A stretch of 12,461 nucleotides of DNA, from NCBI GenBank assembly GCA_002724825.1, contig PBPU01000031.1, positions 8,353 to 20,813 on the forward strand, read 5' to 3'. Shown here one piece after another: positions 6,096-12,461 of the stretch; position 1 is the first letter of the stretch; every line of letters begins with the position of its first letter. Source of the DNA: Acidimicrobiaceae bacterium. Its GTDB lineage: Bacteria; Actinomycetota; Acidimicrobiia; Acidimicrobiales; UBA8592. The notes below the pieces were generated by a model. It did no database searches and had not been told where the DNA came from. It saw nothing but the letters and a program-made list of their open reading frames with translations. Both the position numbers and the translations under genes were made by a program.

Positions 6096-7978
6096 TAGGA
6101 AATAGCTTTCTGAATGTTGTCGTGGTTCATGCCAAGTTTTTCCATAGCGATATTTCCAGGGGCGGATGACCCGAAACGGTCAATCCCTACATGCTTATCG
6201 GCAAATTCTGCCCACCCTAACGTAATCCCAGCCTCGACAGAGACTGAAAGACCAGTGGCCTCAATTAAAGAATCGGCGGACCTAGCGAGTTCCCAACTTG
6301 GCATCGAAATTACTCTTACTGCGTGATCGGAAGCAAAATCGAGACAAAGCGAAACTTCTGAACCTGTCGCTATAAGTGTTGCCTCAGGACATTCTTGGTC
6401 GCGAACAACATACATACCGGTTTGTGCTTTTTCTACATCTGTTTCCTCAAGTATCGGAAGATTTTGCCGAGAAAGAATAAGCGCAGTTGGACCATCATGA
6501 TTCAAAGCTGTCTTCCAAGCAGCAACGGTCTCTTTGGCATCTGCTGGCCGAATAACTAGTAGGCCGGGTATAGCTCGGAGTGACATGATTTGCTCAATAG
6601 GCTGATGTGTTGGACCATCTTCGCCAACACCCACAGAGTCATGGGTGAATGAATAGATAACTTTGGCTTGAGTTAGTGCAGCTAGGCGAATAGCAGGACG
6701 CATGTAGTCGCTGAAAACAAGGAAAGTACCTCCAACAGGCACGATCCCGCTGTGGAGCGCTATGCCGTTCATAATCGCCCCCATAGCATGCTCTCTTACA
6801 CCAAAATAGAGTTGTTTACCGGATGGGCTTTCCGGAGATAGAGGATCCATACCTTTTAGAGCTGTTCCAGTATTGCCTGTAAGATCAGCCCCTCCAGCGA
6901 TGATTGCAAAATTTTGTGCGACTTCGTTTAAACAATCTCCACTTGCGACGCGCGTTGCTATTGAATCGCCAATTTGCGACTCGTATTGGGACTGGAGATT
7001 ACTGAGATCCCAGTTGCCTAGATGAACTTTGGTATCCCAAGTTGCGGACAACGCTTCTTCTGAATATTTAGAACCAGCGTCTCTATAGAAGTGTATGACA
7101 TCCTCAGGTACATAAAATTGCTCGTCATTAGGAAAGTCCATAACTTGCTTTACTTCTGCGATTTGATCATCTTTAAATGCGTATCCGTGAGCGCTAGGAG
7201 CATCCGTCAAGGTAGGCGAGGGGAAGCCGATATGGGACCGAATGATTACAAGGGTTGGCTGATCTTCATTTGCCTTAGCTTGGAGGAGAGCGTTTTCAAT
7301 TTTATTAAGGTCCTCACCTGATTCTCCTAGGTCTATAACTTCCCATCCGTAAGCTTCGAATCTTTTAACTGCGTTATCTTGTAAAGCAAGCTCTGTCGGG
7401 CCATCTATGGTCACATGATTATCATCGTATATGCATATAAGGCGGCCTAATTTCTGTTGGCCGGCAAGTGAAGCAGCTTCGTGGCTTATCCCCTCTGAAA
7501 GGTCGCCATCGCCACATATTGTAAATATTGAATGATCTATATTCTCTGAGCCGAATTTTTCTCGAAGCCAGCGTTCAGAGATGGCCATTCCAACTGCATT
7601 GGCGAATCCCTGTCCAAGAGGGCCGGTGGTGACCTCTACACCGTCAGTATGTCCTACCTCAGGGTGTCCAGGTGTGAGGCTATCCCATTGTCTGAAATTT
7701 TTAATGTCATCGAGGGTTAATCCGTAGCCAGTCAAATAAAGCATCGCATATTGCAGTATCGATGCATGGCCAGCACTGAGAATAAAGCGGTCACGGTTGA
7801 CCCAGTTCGGATGTTGGGCGCTGTAACGCAGAATGCGGCTGAATAATACGTGGGCCAAAGGCGCTAAAGCCATCGCTGTTCCTTGATGCCCAGACTTTGC
7901 ACGATGGGGGGCATCCATAGCCAAGCCTCGAATAACGTTAACGCAAAGAGACTCGATATCTACTTTATTTTCCGCCAT
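6095..7978 (-). CDS. tkt: Transketolase
   Basis: 627 residues, somewhat shorter than the usual 650-700. It moves two-carbon ketol groups between pentose, hexose and tetrose phosphates, using thiamine diphosphate and Mg2+. The ThDP domain has S-G-H-Q-G-T (29-34), T-P-G-H-P-E (102-107), G-P-L-G-Q-G (119-124) and the cofactor motif GDGDL (156-160) running to D-D-N187. An S-A-H-G segment follows at 262-265. The pyrimidine-binding domain carries G-V-R-E396-H-A-M-G with the catalytic Glu, then H446-D-S-V-G-V-G-E-D-G-P-T-H458-Q-P. The C-terminal domain has A-T-G-S-E-V and F-G-S-S-A-P. All essential positions are present. The ATG at 7978 is preceded by GAGGAAAA (7989-7982). A weak promoter candidate lies upstream (TTGGCA at 8035-8030, TATGAA at 8010-8005, long 19-base spacer). 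The gene heads the tkt-tal pair. Confidence 0.96.
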   Translation of the reverse strand: MAENKVDIESLCVNVIRGLAMDAPHRAKSGHQGTAMALAPLAHVLFSRILRYSAQHPNWVNRDRFILSAGHASILQYAMLYLTGYGLTLDDIKNFRQWDSLTPGHPEVGHTDGVEVTTGPLGQGFANAVGMAISERWLREKFGSENIDHSIFTICGDGDLSEGISHEAASLAGQQKLGRLICIYDDNHVTIDGPTELALQDNAVKRFEAYGWEVIDLGESGEDLNKIENALLQAKANEDQPTLVIIRSHIGFPSPTLTDAPSAHGYAFKDDQIAEVKQVMDFPNDEQFYVPEDVIHFYRDAGSKYSEEALSATWDTKVHLGNWDLSNLQSQYESQIGDSIATRVASGDCLNEVAQNFAIIAGGADLTGNTGTALKGMDPLSPESPSGKQLYFGVREHAMGAIMNGIALHSGIVPVGGTFLVFSDYMRPAIRLAALTQAKVIYSFTHDSVGVGEDGPTHQPIEQIMSLRAIPGLLVIRPADAKETVAAWKTALNHDGPTALILSRQNLPILEETDVEKAQTGMYVVRDQECPEATLIATGSEVSLCLDFASDHAVRVISMPSWELARSADSLIEATGLSVSVEAGITLGWAEFADKHVGIDRFGSSAPGNIAMEKLGMNHDNIQKAIS

Positions 7979-8061
7979 TTGTTTTCCTCACACCCAGAAC
8001 TTAGTTCATACAATAATTGGACGCCACGATGCCAAGTTTGTATGTCGAGAAAGAGTATTTG

Positions 8062-8448
8062 TTATTCATTTTGTGTTTTTATTGTGTATGGAACCACTAG
8101 AGGATCACTGTCACCAATTCTGCATCGAGCTTCAACTGTTCCGGGTTCGAGAAATTCCATTTCAGCACGAACTAGACGATAAGCGAATTTTCCAGCTTCG
8201 ATAGTTAAAGGTTGAACATTTCTGGCTATTTGTTCATCTCCGCGGTAGTACGTGACCTCAAGTACCCCATTGTCAGTAGCGGAATCATCTGAGTGAATTA
8301 AAAGTGCAAGATGCGGGGCGAAGACTATAGGGAACTCCTCTTCAACTAACGAGGAGAATTGAACGCCGGTGAGGTCTATTCTGGCCACCGAACCTTCTAG
8401 CTCCCGTAGTGAAATATCATCTACAAAGACTGCAGCGATTATGTACAA
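8062..8448 (-). CDS. Conserved-looking hypothetical protein, predicted beta-sandwich
   Basis: I do not recognise a named function. The protein is about 128 residues, acidic, without signal peptide or clear membrane segment. Alternating hydrophobic stretches (VARIDLTGVQFS, FAPHLALLIH, GVLEVTYYRGD, FAYRLVRAEMEFLEPGTVEARCRI, VVPYTI) suggest an all-beta immunoglobulin-like or DUF6941-like fold, but that is only a resemblance. The start is uncertain. TTG at 8448 has a perfect AAGGAG (8459-8454) five bases upstream and is preferred. ATG at 8466 (134 residues, MLEGVIL...) has no ribosome site unless it is leaderless; TTG at 8490 is less likely. The gene stands 83 bases upstream of tkt on the same strand and diverges from the acyl-CoA synthetase genes. 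It is probably not part of either pathway, and nothing in the sequence indicates its partner. Confidence 0.65.
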   Translation of the reverse strand: MYIIAAVFVDDISLRELEGSVARIDLTGVQFSSLVEEEFPIVFAPHLALLIHSDDSATDNGVLEVTYYRGDEQIARNVQPLTIEAGKFAYRLVRAEMEFLEPGTVEARCRIGDSDPLVVPYTIKTQNE

Positions 8449-8559
8449 AATGACTCCTTCCAACATGCATCTAATCACAGCTTTAAGCAATTTGCCTAGA
8501 CGGCGTAACGAATCGCTTTATCGAGCTATAAGGTAAAGTTCGTAAGAAGAGGTTGGATT

Positions 8560-9207
8560 ATGCCGAAGCGTTACTCATTGAGCGAATTCGAAAGCAAGCA
8601 GCTATTACGAAGCTATGGAATTAAAGTCACAAGAGAAGCGGTAATTCATTCAGTAGACGAGGCAATAGAACAGTCAGAAATATTAGGTTATCCGGTAGTC
8701 CTTAAAATTTCTAGCGCTAATGTTGCTCACAAAACGGAACTAAACGGAGTAAGGTTAAATTTGGATAATGAGTTATCCATTCGAAATGCTGTAGCTGATC
8801 TAAATAAAAGTGTTGATGGTCAGACTTCGTTATTGATCTCAGAGCAAATAAAAAGTTCTCGAGAATTTATAGCTGGTGTCACTCGAAGCGATGAGTATGG
8901 ACTTGTTTTGGCATTTGGTGTGGGAGGAATATTCGCTGAAATAATTAAAGACGTTGTATTTCGTCTTCTTCCAGCATCTAGAGAAGAAATACGATCTATG
9001 TTCGATGAATTGCTTCATAAGCAACTTTTTGGTGAAGTTCGTGGAGAGCCGGAGATTAATTTGGACAAACTTGTCGAAACTTTAGAGGCTTTAGGTGAAT
9101 GTGCTATGGATCGAAGCGACATATTTTCAATTGATGTAAACCCATTACTAATTGATGATGGAGTACCAGTAGCGGTTGATGCATTGGTAGAGCTGTATGA
9201 GTCATAG
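8560..9207 (+). CDS. ADP-forming acyl-CoA (acetyl-CoA) synthetase, beta subunit (ATP-grasp)
   Basis: 215 residues, close to the roughly 230 of archaeal separate beta subunits. The ATP-grasp domain is visible: E-x-K-Q-L-L-R-S-Y-G-I (11-21), GYPVVLKI (43-50, with the ATP-contacting Lys), then A-H57-K-T-E-L-N-G-V, where H57 matches the beta-subunit phosphohistidine known in this family. F-G-V-G-G-I-F-A-E-I-I-K-D-V-V-F-R follows, and the end S-I-D-V-N-P-L holds the Mg-binding Asn. With the alpha subunit it catalyses acyl-CoA + ADP + Pi to acid + CoA + ATP, reversibly; the acyl group cannot be read from sequence. The ATG at 8560 has AGAAGAGG (8545-8552) at good spacing. A TATAAG at 8526-8531 could be a -10 but has no -35. 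It overlaps the alpha gene by 11 bases. In many actinobacteria the two are fused; here they are separate, beta first. Confidence 0.88.
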   Translation: MPKRYSLSEFESKQLLRSYGIKVTREAVIHSVDEAIEQSEILGYPVVLKISSANVAHKTELNGVRLNLDNELSIRNAVADLNKSVDGQTSLLISEQIKSSREFIAGVTRSDEYGLVLAFGVGGIFAEIIKDVVFRLLPASREEIRSMFDELLHKQLFGEVRGEPEINLDKLVETLEALGECAMDRSDIFSIDVNPLLIDDGVPVAVDALVELYES

Positions 9208-10654
9208 TCCGAACTTAGAATCCTTATTTGATCCAAAGGGAGTGGTCGTTGTTGGAGCATCGAGCCATCCTGGTAAATTCGGGTTTGTCGCCCTTCATAA
9301 TATTCTAGATTCAGGCTTTGACGGGCCTGTTTATGCGACTAATAAAGAGAGAATTTCCTTACTTGGTATCACAACAGTGAAAGAACTTAATGAGATCCCA
9401 GAAGGAATAGTTGATTTCGCAATGATATGCGTTCCATCGCATGCGGTGCCGGAAACATTGATCGAAGCAGCAAAAATAGGTGTTAAAGCTGCATTCATTG
9501 TTTCAGGTGGCTATAGCGAAATGGGTAAGGATGGCGAAAGAGCAGAGATGGAACTCCTGAATTTGTCGAATGAACTTGGGATAGCCATTTCAGGGCCTAA
9601 CGGGCAGGGATTTGTATCAACACCATCGAAACTTTGCTCTCAAATTGTTGCGCCTTTTCCACCGGAGGGCAAGATAGCAATAGCGAGCCAATCAGGAAAC
9701 CTGCTCTCTTCGTTTATGAATTTATCTAGGCATTATGGTATTGGAATATCTCGCGGGATATCTATTGGAAACCAGAGTTGCTTAAGGGCTTCAGATTATG
9801 TTAGGTACTTTTCCGAAGACCCTGAAACGCAAGTGATAGTTTTGTACCTAGAGGGAATACCTGATGGTAGGGATCTTTTTCAAGCCATTAAACATACAAC
9901 TAAAACAAAACCTGTCATTGTTATTCGAGGTGGCTCTAGTCCAGAAGGAGCCAAAGCGGCAGCTAGCCATACTGGATCTCTCGCAAGTGATTATCGTATT
10001 TTCCGAGGAATGCTAAATCAAGCTGGCGCCTTCCTAGCAGATGGCCCACAAACCGCATACGAATGGGCCGCAAGTTTCGTAAGTCAACCAATACCCGCAG
10101 GGGAAAACACTATTATTCTCACAACCGCAGGTGGTTGGGGGGTGCTGACAGCTGATGCAGTTGCTCAATCGTCTTTAGATTTGGTCGATTTAGACAAAGA
10201 TTTAACCGATCAAATAGATCAGATACTTCCGCCTCGGTGGAGTCGAAGTAACCCAATAGATATCGCTGGTGGTGAAACTCGAGAAACGATACCTCAGATG
10301 ATTGACCTAATTCTTTCACATAGTTCAGTAGATGCGCTTATTTTCTTAGGCTTAGGTATTCAAGGCAATGTGGCTCGCCTTTACTCAGAAAGCAAATATT
10401 TCGATTCTGGTATGGAGAGAATTATGAACTTTCATAATTCACAAGAGCAAAGATATGCCTCGGAACTAATAGATGGTTCAGAGAAGTGGGGTAAACCTGT
10501 TCTAGTGGCGTCAGAATTGGCAGGATCTGATCCAAGTAATTCTGGCATAGAAGCTTTGAGGGAAAGAAAATGGCTTTGCCATACGAGCGGGTCACGAGCT
10601 GTCGCCTCTCTAGAGAATCTATGCGCCTACGCTAGGTATATAGAAACAGGTTGA
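9197..10654 (+). CDS. ADP-forming acyl-CoA (acetyl-CoA) synthetase, alpha subunit
   Basis: 485 residues, with the CoA-binding Rossmann domain followed by two succinyl-CoA-synthetase-like flavodoxin domains. Visible signatures: L-F-D-P-K-G-V-V-V-V-G-A-S at 10-22 with GKFG, YATNK (46-50), ICVPSHAVPE (77-86), SGGYSEMG (103-110) and SGPNGQG (132-138). ASQSGNL follows at 163-169. Then comes A-A-A-S-H258-T-G-S-L-A, where H258 corresponds to the alpha phosphohistidine that relays phosphate between acyl-CoA and the beta subunit. The third domain includes L-T-T-A-G-G-W-G-V and S-N-P-I-D-I-A-G. GPNGQG replaces the more usual GPNC, a known variant rather than obvious damage. The gene starts inside the beta gene and is clearly co-translated with it. 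No GNAT acetyltransferase domain is attached, which argues for metabolic energy conservation or acid activation rather than a protein acyltransferase of the Pat type. Confidence 0.88.
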   Translation: MSHSPNLESLFDPKGVVVVGASSHPGKFGFVALHNILDSGFDGPVYATNKERISLLGITTVKELNEIPEGIVDFAMICVPSHAVPETLIEAAKIGVKAAFIVSGGYSEMGKDGERAEMELLNLSNELGIAISGPNGQGFVSTPSKLCSQIVAPFPPEGKIAIASQSGNLLSSFMNLSRHYGIGISRGISIGNQSCLRASDYVRYFSEDPETQVIVLYLEGIPDGRDLFQAIKHTTKTKPVIVIRGGSSPEGAKAAASHTGSLASDYRIFRGMLNQAGAFLADGPQTAYEWAASFVSQPIPAGENTIILTTAGGWGVLTADAVAQSSLDLVDLDKDLTDQIDQILPPRWSRSNPIDIAGGETRETIPQMIDLILSHSSVDALIFLGLGIQGNVARLYSESKYFDSGMERIMNFHNSQEQRYASELIDGSEKWGKPVLVASELAGSDPSNSGIEALRERKWLCHTSGSRAVASLENLCAYARYIETG

Positions 10655-10680
10655 CGAAGTAAGAAATGGAGTAGGTAATA

Positions 10681-12171
10681 GTGGGACGAAGCTATGCTGC
10701 AAGAGTGTTAAGCATTATAAAACGATTCACCATGCCTATTTTGATACTCGGAGCACTAATTGCTGCTCTTGTGGCATCCAATAAATACGGCTATGAGGAT
10801 GTTGAAACTTTGCCAAAGTCTTCACAAATGAATGCCGAACTGGAAACTCAGATCTTTTCTATTCGGAGAGCTCCTGAGTTACTAACTTCGCCTTTAGAAC
10901 TTGAAAAACTGGCTGCTAATTTAGGCTCTCTGATGTCATCAGTGCCTAGCAACTCTTGTCTCGTTGTCGCATTTGATGGGGAGGCAGTGTTCAGCGAGAG
11001 AGGGAATATTCCCCTTTATCCCGGCACAAACGTGAAAGTAATTACTGGAGCATCAGCTCTGATGCAGTTGGGTCCGGAGTTTACATATCAGACAATTCTT
11101 GCAGCTGAGCGTGAACCAAATGAGGACGGGTCACTGCTCAGCACTGACCTATACGTCTTTGGAGGTGGAGACCCTCTTTTGATGACAGATTCATACATTG
11201 AATTGCTACCAGAAAATTACAGCAAAATTCGAACAAATGCAGATGAACTGGCAGACCTTACCGTTGGAATGAACATACTTTTTATTCAAGGGGCTGTTCG
11301 AGTTGATGAATCTCGTTATGACGAAAGCAGAAGCGTAGAAAGCTGGAGTGAGGAAGTGCAAAGTCAAGTAATGATTGGATCTATGAGCGCTTCCCTCCTT
11401 GACCAAGGATATGACGGTTTGAAAAGTAATTACAGCTCTCAACGGGGAACCGATGACCCTCCGCCATTAAATCCATCGAGAGACCCAGCAATTAGATTCG
11501 CTGCTAGTTTTGATGACCTTCTGGAAGCAAGAAACGTAATAATACTCGAAGCAGCTCGAGAATTTTCGGGCATAGATTTAGAGGACCTTGTCCAACTACT
11601 TTCGATCGAATCACCACCTATGTCTGAAATCATCAAACAAATGCTTGTTAATGATGACACAATGACCGCGGAGATGATCGTGAAAGAACTAGGGTACTCA
11701 CGTTCTGGAGAAGGGAAGTCAAGTTCAGGAACAACTGGCATCACAGAGATCATCCGAGGCACCGGTTTGCCTGAAACCGGTTTACTAGTTATAGATGGAT
11801 CGGGCGTAAATACAGGGAATCAAGCTACATGTAAAATAATGCAGGAGATTGCAGACTATGAACCTGTAAAACCATTCCTTCAAGAAGCATTTCCAGTCGC
11901 TGGCGAGGAAGGGACCATAGCTGAGGAGTTTAGAAATTCAGATTTTGCTGGAAACTTAAAAGCCAAGACATCTCGATCAGCAACAGCAGCATCTCTGCTG
12001 GGGTATTTTACTACCGACAAAGGTGAGCAGTTGACCATAAGCTTTATGGTCAACCATCAGGAAGGTGGCAATTGGACCGAAATCGAACTTGACTCGTTCT
12101 ATGAAACTCTCGGAAGTTACTTACGCTCGTTTAGCTCCGGACTTCCAATTGAAATGCTCGAACCCAAATAG
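10681..12171 (+). CDS. Membrane-anchored PBP4/DacB-like protein (peptidase S13 family) with degenerate active site
   Basis: 496 residues. A basic N-terminus and a hydrophobic span at about 18-33 form a single membrane anchor, with the rest outside. The fold of D-Ala-D-Ala carboxypeptidase/endopeptidase PBP4 is recognisable: Y-P-G-T-N-V-K-V-I-T-G-A-S-A-L-M-Q-L-G-P-E-F at 113-134, VFGGGDPLL (159-167), TAEMIVKELG (329-338), L-V-I-D-G-S-G-V (369-376) and G-Y-F-T-T-D-K-G (440-448). All three catalytic motifs are changed: SxxK is T116-N-V-K119, SxN is D325-D-T327 and KTG is K429-T-S431. Acylation by the nucleophilic Ser is therefore unlikely. The protein may be a peptidoglycan-binding or regulatory pseudoenzyme. 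The frame is intact and long, so it is under selection rather than decaying. The GTG start has GGAG at 10668-10671. It is 26 bases after the acyl-CoA synthetase alpha gene and 12 before the LON-domain gene. Confidence 0.85.
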   Translation: MGRSYAARVLSIIKRFTMPILILGALIAALVASNKYGYEDVETLPKSSQMNAELETQIFSIRRAPELLTSPLELEKLAANLGSLMSSVPSNSCLVVAFDGEAVFSERGNIPLYPGTNVKVITGASALMQLGPEFTYQTILAAEREPNEDGSLLSTDLYVFGGGDPLLMTDSYIELLPENYSKIRTNADELADLTVGMNILFIQGAVRVDESRYDESRSVESWSEEVQSQVMIGSMSASLLDQGYDGLKSNYSSQRGTDDPPPLNPSRDPAIRFAASFDDLLEARNVIILEAAREFSGIDLEDLVQLLSIESPPMSEIIKQMLVNDDTMTAEMIVKELGYSRSGEGKSSSGTTGITEIIRGTGLPETGLLVIDGSGVNTGNQATCKIMQEIADYEPVKPFLQEAFPVAGEEGTIAEEFRNSDFAGNLKAKTSRSATAASLLGYFTTDKGEQLTISFMVNHQEGGNWTEIELDSFYETLGSYLRSFSSGLPIEMLEPK

Positions 12172-12183
12172 CATCTATGAACA

Positions 12184-12461
12184 ATGAATAATTCCGATTC
12201 GAAAATGATAACACTTCCTATGTTTCCTCTCGGCAGTGTGATCTTTCCGGAAAGCTTATTTACCCTCAGAGTATTCGAACCTCGTTATTTGGAGCTTGTT
12301 AAAGATTGCATTGAGACTGGAGGAGGATTTGGTGTTTGCCTCATAGCGAAGGGGCATGAAGTGGGGGGAGGAGATGAGAGATACGAGTTCGGAACAGTTT
12401 CAGAGATTCTCCAAGTCACAGAACTAGGAGGTGGGCAATTAGCGATGAATTGCGTTGGACG
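12184..12461 (+). CDS. LON substrate-binding-domain protein, N-terminal part (3' end outside window)
   Basis: 92 codons are open to the right edge. After a short polar start, ITLPMFPLGSVIFP (about residues 9-22), then L-R-V-F-E-P-R-Y-L-E-L-V (28-39) and G-F-G-V-C-L-I (48-54), match the LON N-terminal domain, a PUA-like substrate-binding module. E-x-G-T-V-S-E-I (67-75) is the next family block. Stand-alone LON domains of about 200 residues are common in actinobacteria and are separate from Lon protease; their role is not well defined. Whether an ATPase and protease follow cannot be seen. The start is uncertain: ATG at 12184 is listed, ATG at 12205 fits the domain start equally well, and neither has a clear ribosome site. 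The gene sits 12 bases after the PBP4-like gene, so it probably relies on coupling within the acyl-CoA synthetase operon. Confidence 0.85.
   Translation, partial: MNNSDSKMITLPMFPLGSVIFPESLFTLRVFEPRYLELVKDCIETGGGFGVCLIAKGHEVGGGDERYEFGTVSEILQVTELGGGQLAMNCVG

Noticed and set aside
7091..7321. Open frame on the + strand inside tkt, and similar ones inside tal, hxlR and acyl-CoA synthetase genes
   Set aside because: They are antisense to well-supported enzymes, with no recognisable motifs and no start signals.
11760..11784. Direct repeat of ACCGGTTT
   Set aside because: The two copies encode part of a repeated T-G-L in the PBP4-like protein. They are short and show no mobile-element features.
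1..12461. Phage, defence, toxin-antitoxin or CRISPR system
   Set aside because: No repeat array, integrase, transposase, nuclease-effector pair or att-like repeat was seen. The content is housekeeping and cofactor metabolism.

Overview
The window reads as a chromosomal segment of a low-to-moderate-GC actinobacterium, most likely a marine Acidimicrobiia-type lineage. That is inference from four things: an FbiC protein with CofG and CofH fused (the actinobacterial arrangement for coenzyme F420), an actinobacterial-type transaldolase of about 364 residues next to transketolase, an RNase D with HRDC domain and long C-terminal tail, and AT-rich codon use with short intergenic gaps. No tRNA, rRNA, CRISPR array, insertion sequence or phage gene was seen. 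No gap between genes exceeds 100 bases.

Layout. Bases 2-1830 (+) hold the 3' end of a MobA-like molybdopterin guanylyltransferase gene, a single-domain rhodanese, and an RNase D gene whose reading frame is broken by one TAA codon at 979-981. Bases 1924-2124 (+) encode a 66-residue protein with a Cys/His cluster that looks metal-binding; an extended -10 promoter lies upstream. It ends 4 bases from the convergent fbiC gene. Bases 2129-7978 (-) are a tightly packed run transcribed tkt > tal > hxlR > fbiC, with stop/start overlaps TAATG (tkt/tal) and ATGA (hxlR/fbiC). A probable leaderless hxlR promoter with inverted repeats sits in the 38-base tal/hxlR gap. A conserved-looking hypothetical protein lies upstream on the same strand (8062-8448). 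Diverging from it, bases 8560-12461 (+) carry the split beta and alpha subunits of an ADP-forming acyl-CoA synthetase, a membrane-anchored PBP4-like protein, and the start of a LON-domain protein cut by the window edge.

How they fit together. tkt and tal form the non-oxidative pentose phosphate branch, while fbiC makes the deazaflavin core of F420. In F420-using actinobacteria, glucose-6-phosphate can be the electron source for F420 reduction (Fgd), so a tkt-tal-hxlR-fbiC string may link sugar-phosphate metabolism to F420 supply under an HxlR-type regulator. The acyl-CoA synthetase pair would conserve energy from acyl-CoA as ATP, or activate acids in reverse.

The two most unusual observations are the PBP4-like protein, in which all three catalytic motifs of the S13 carboxypeptidase family are altered (SxxK to TxxK, SxN to DDT, KTG to KTS), suggesting a pseudoenzyme, and the clean nonsense codon inside an otherwise intact RNase D.
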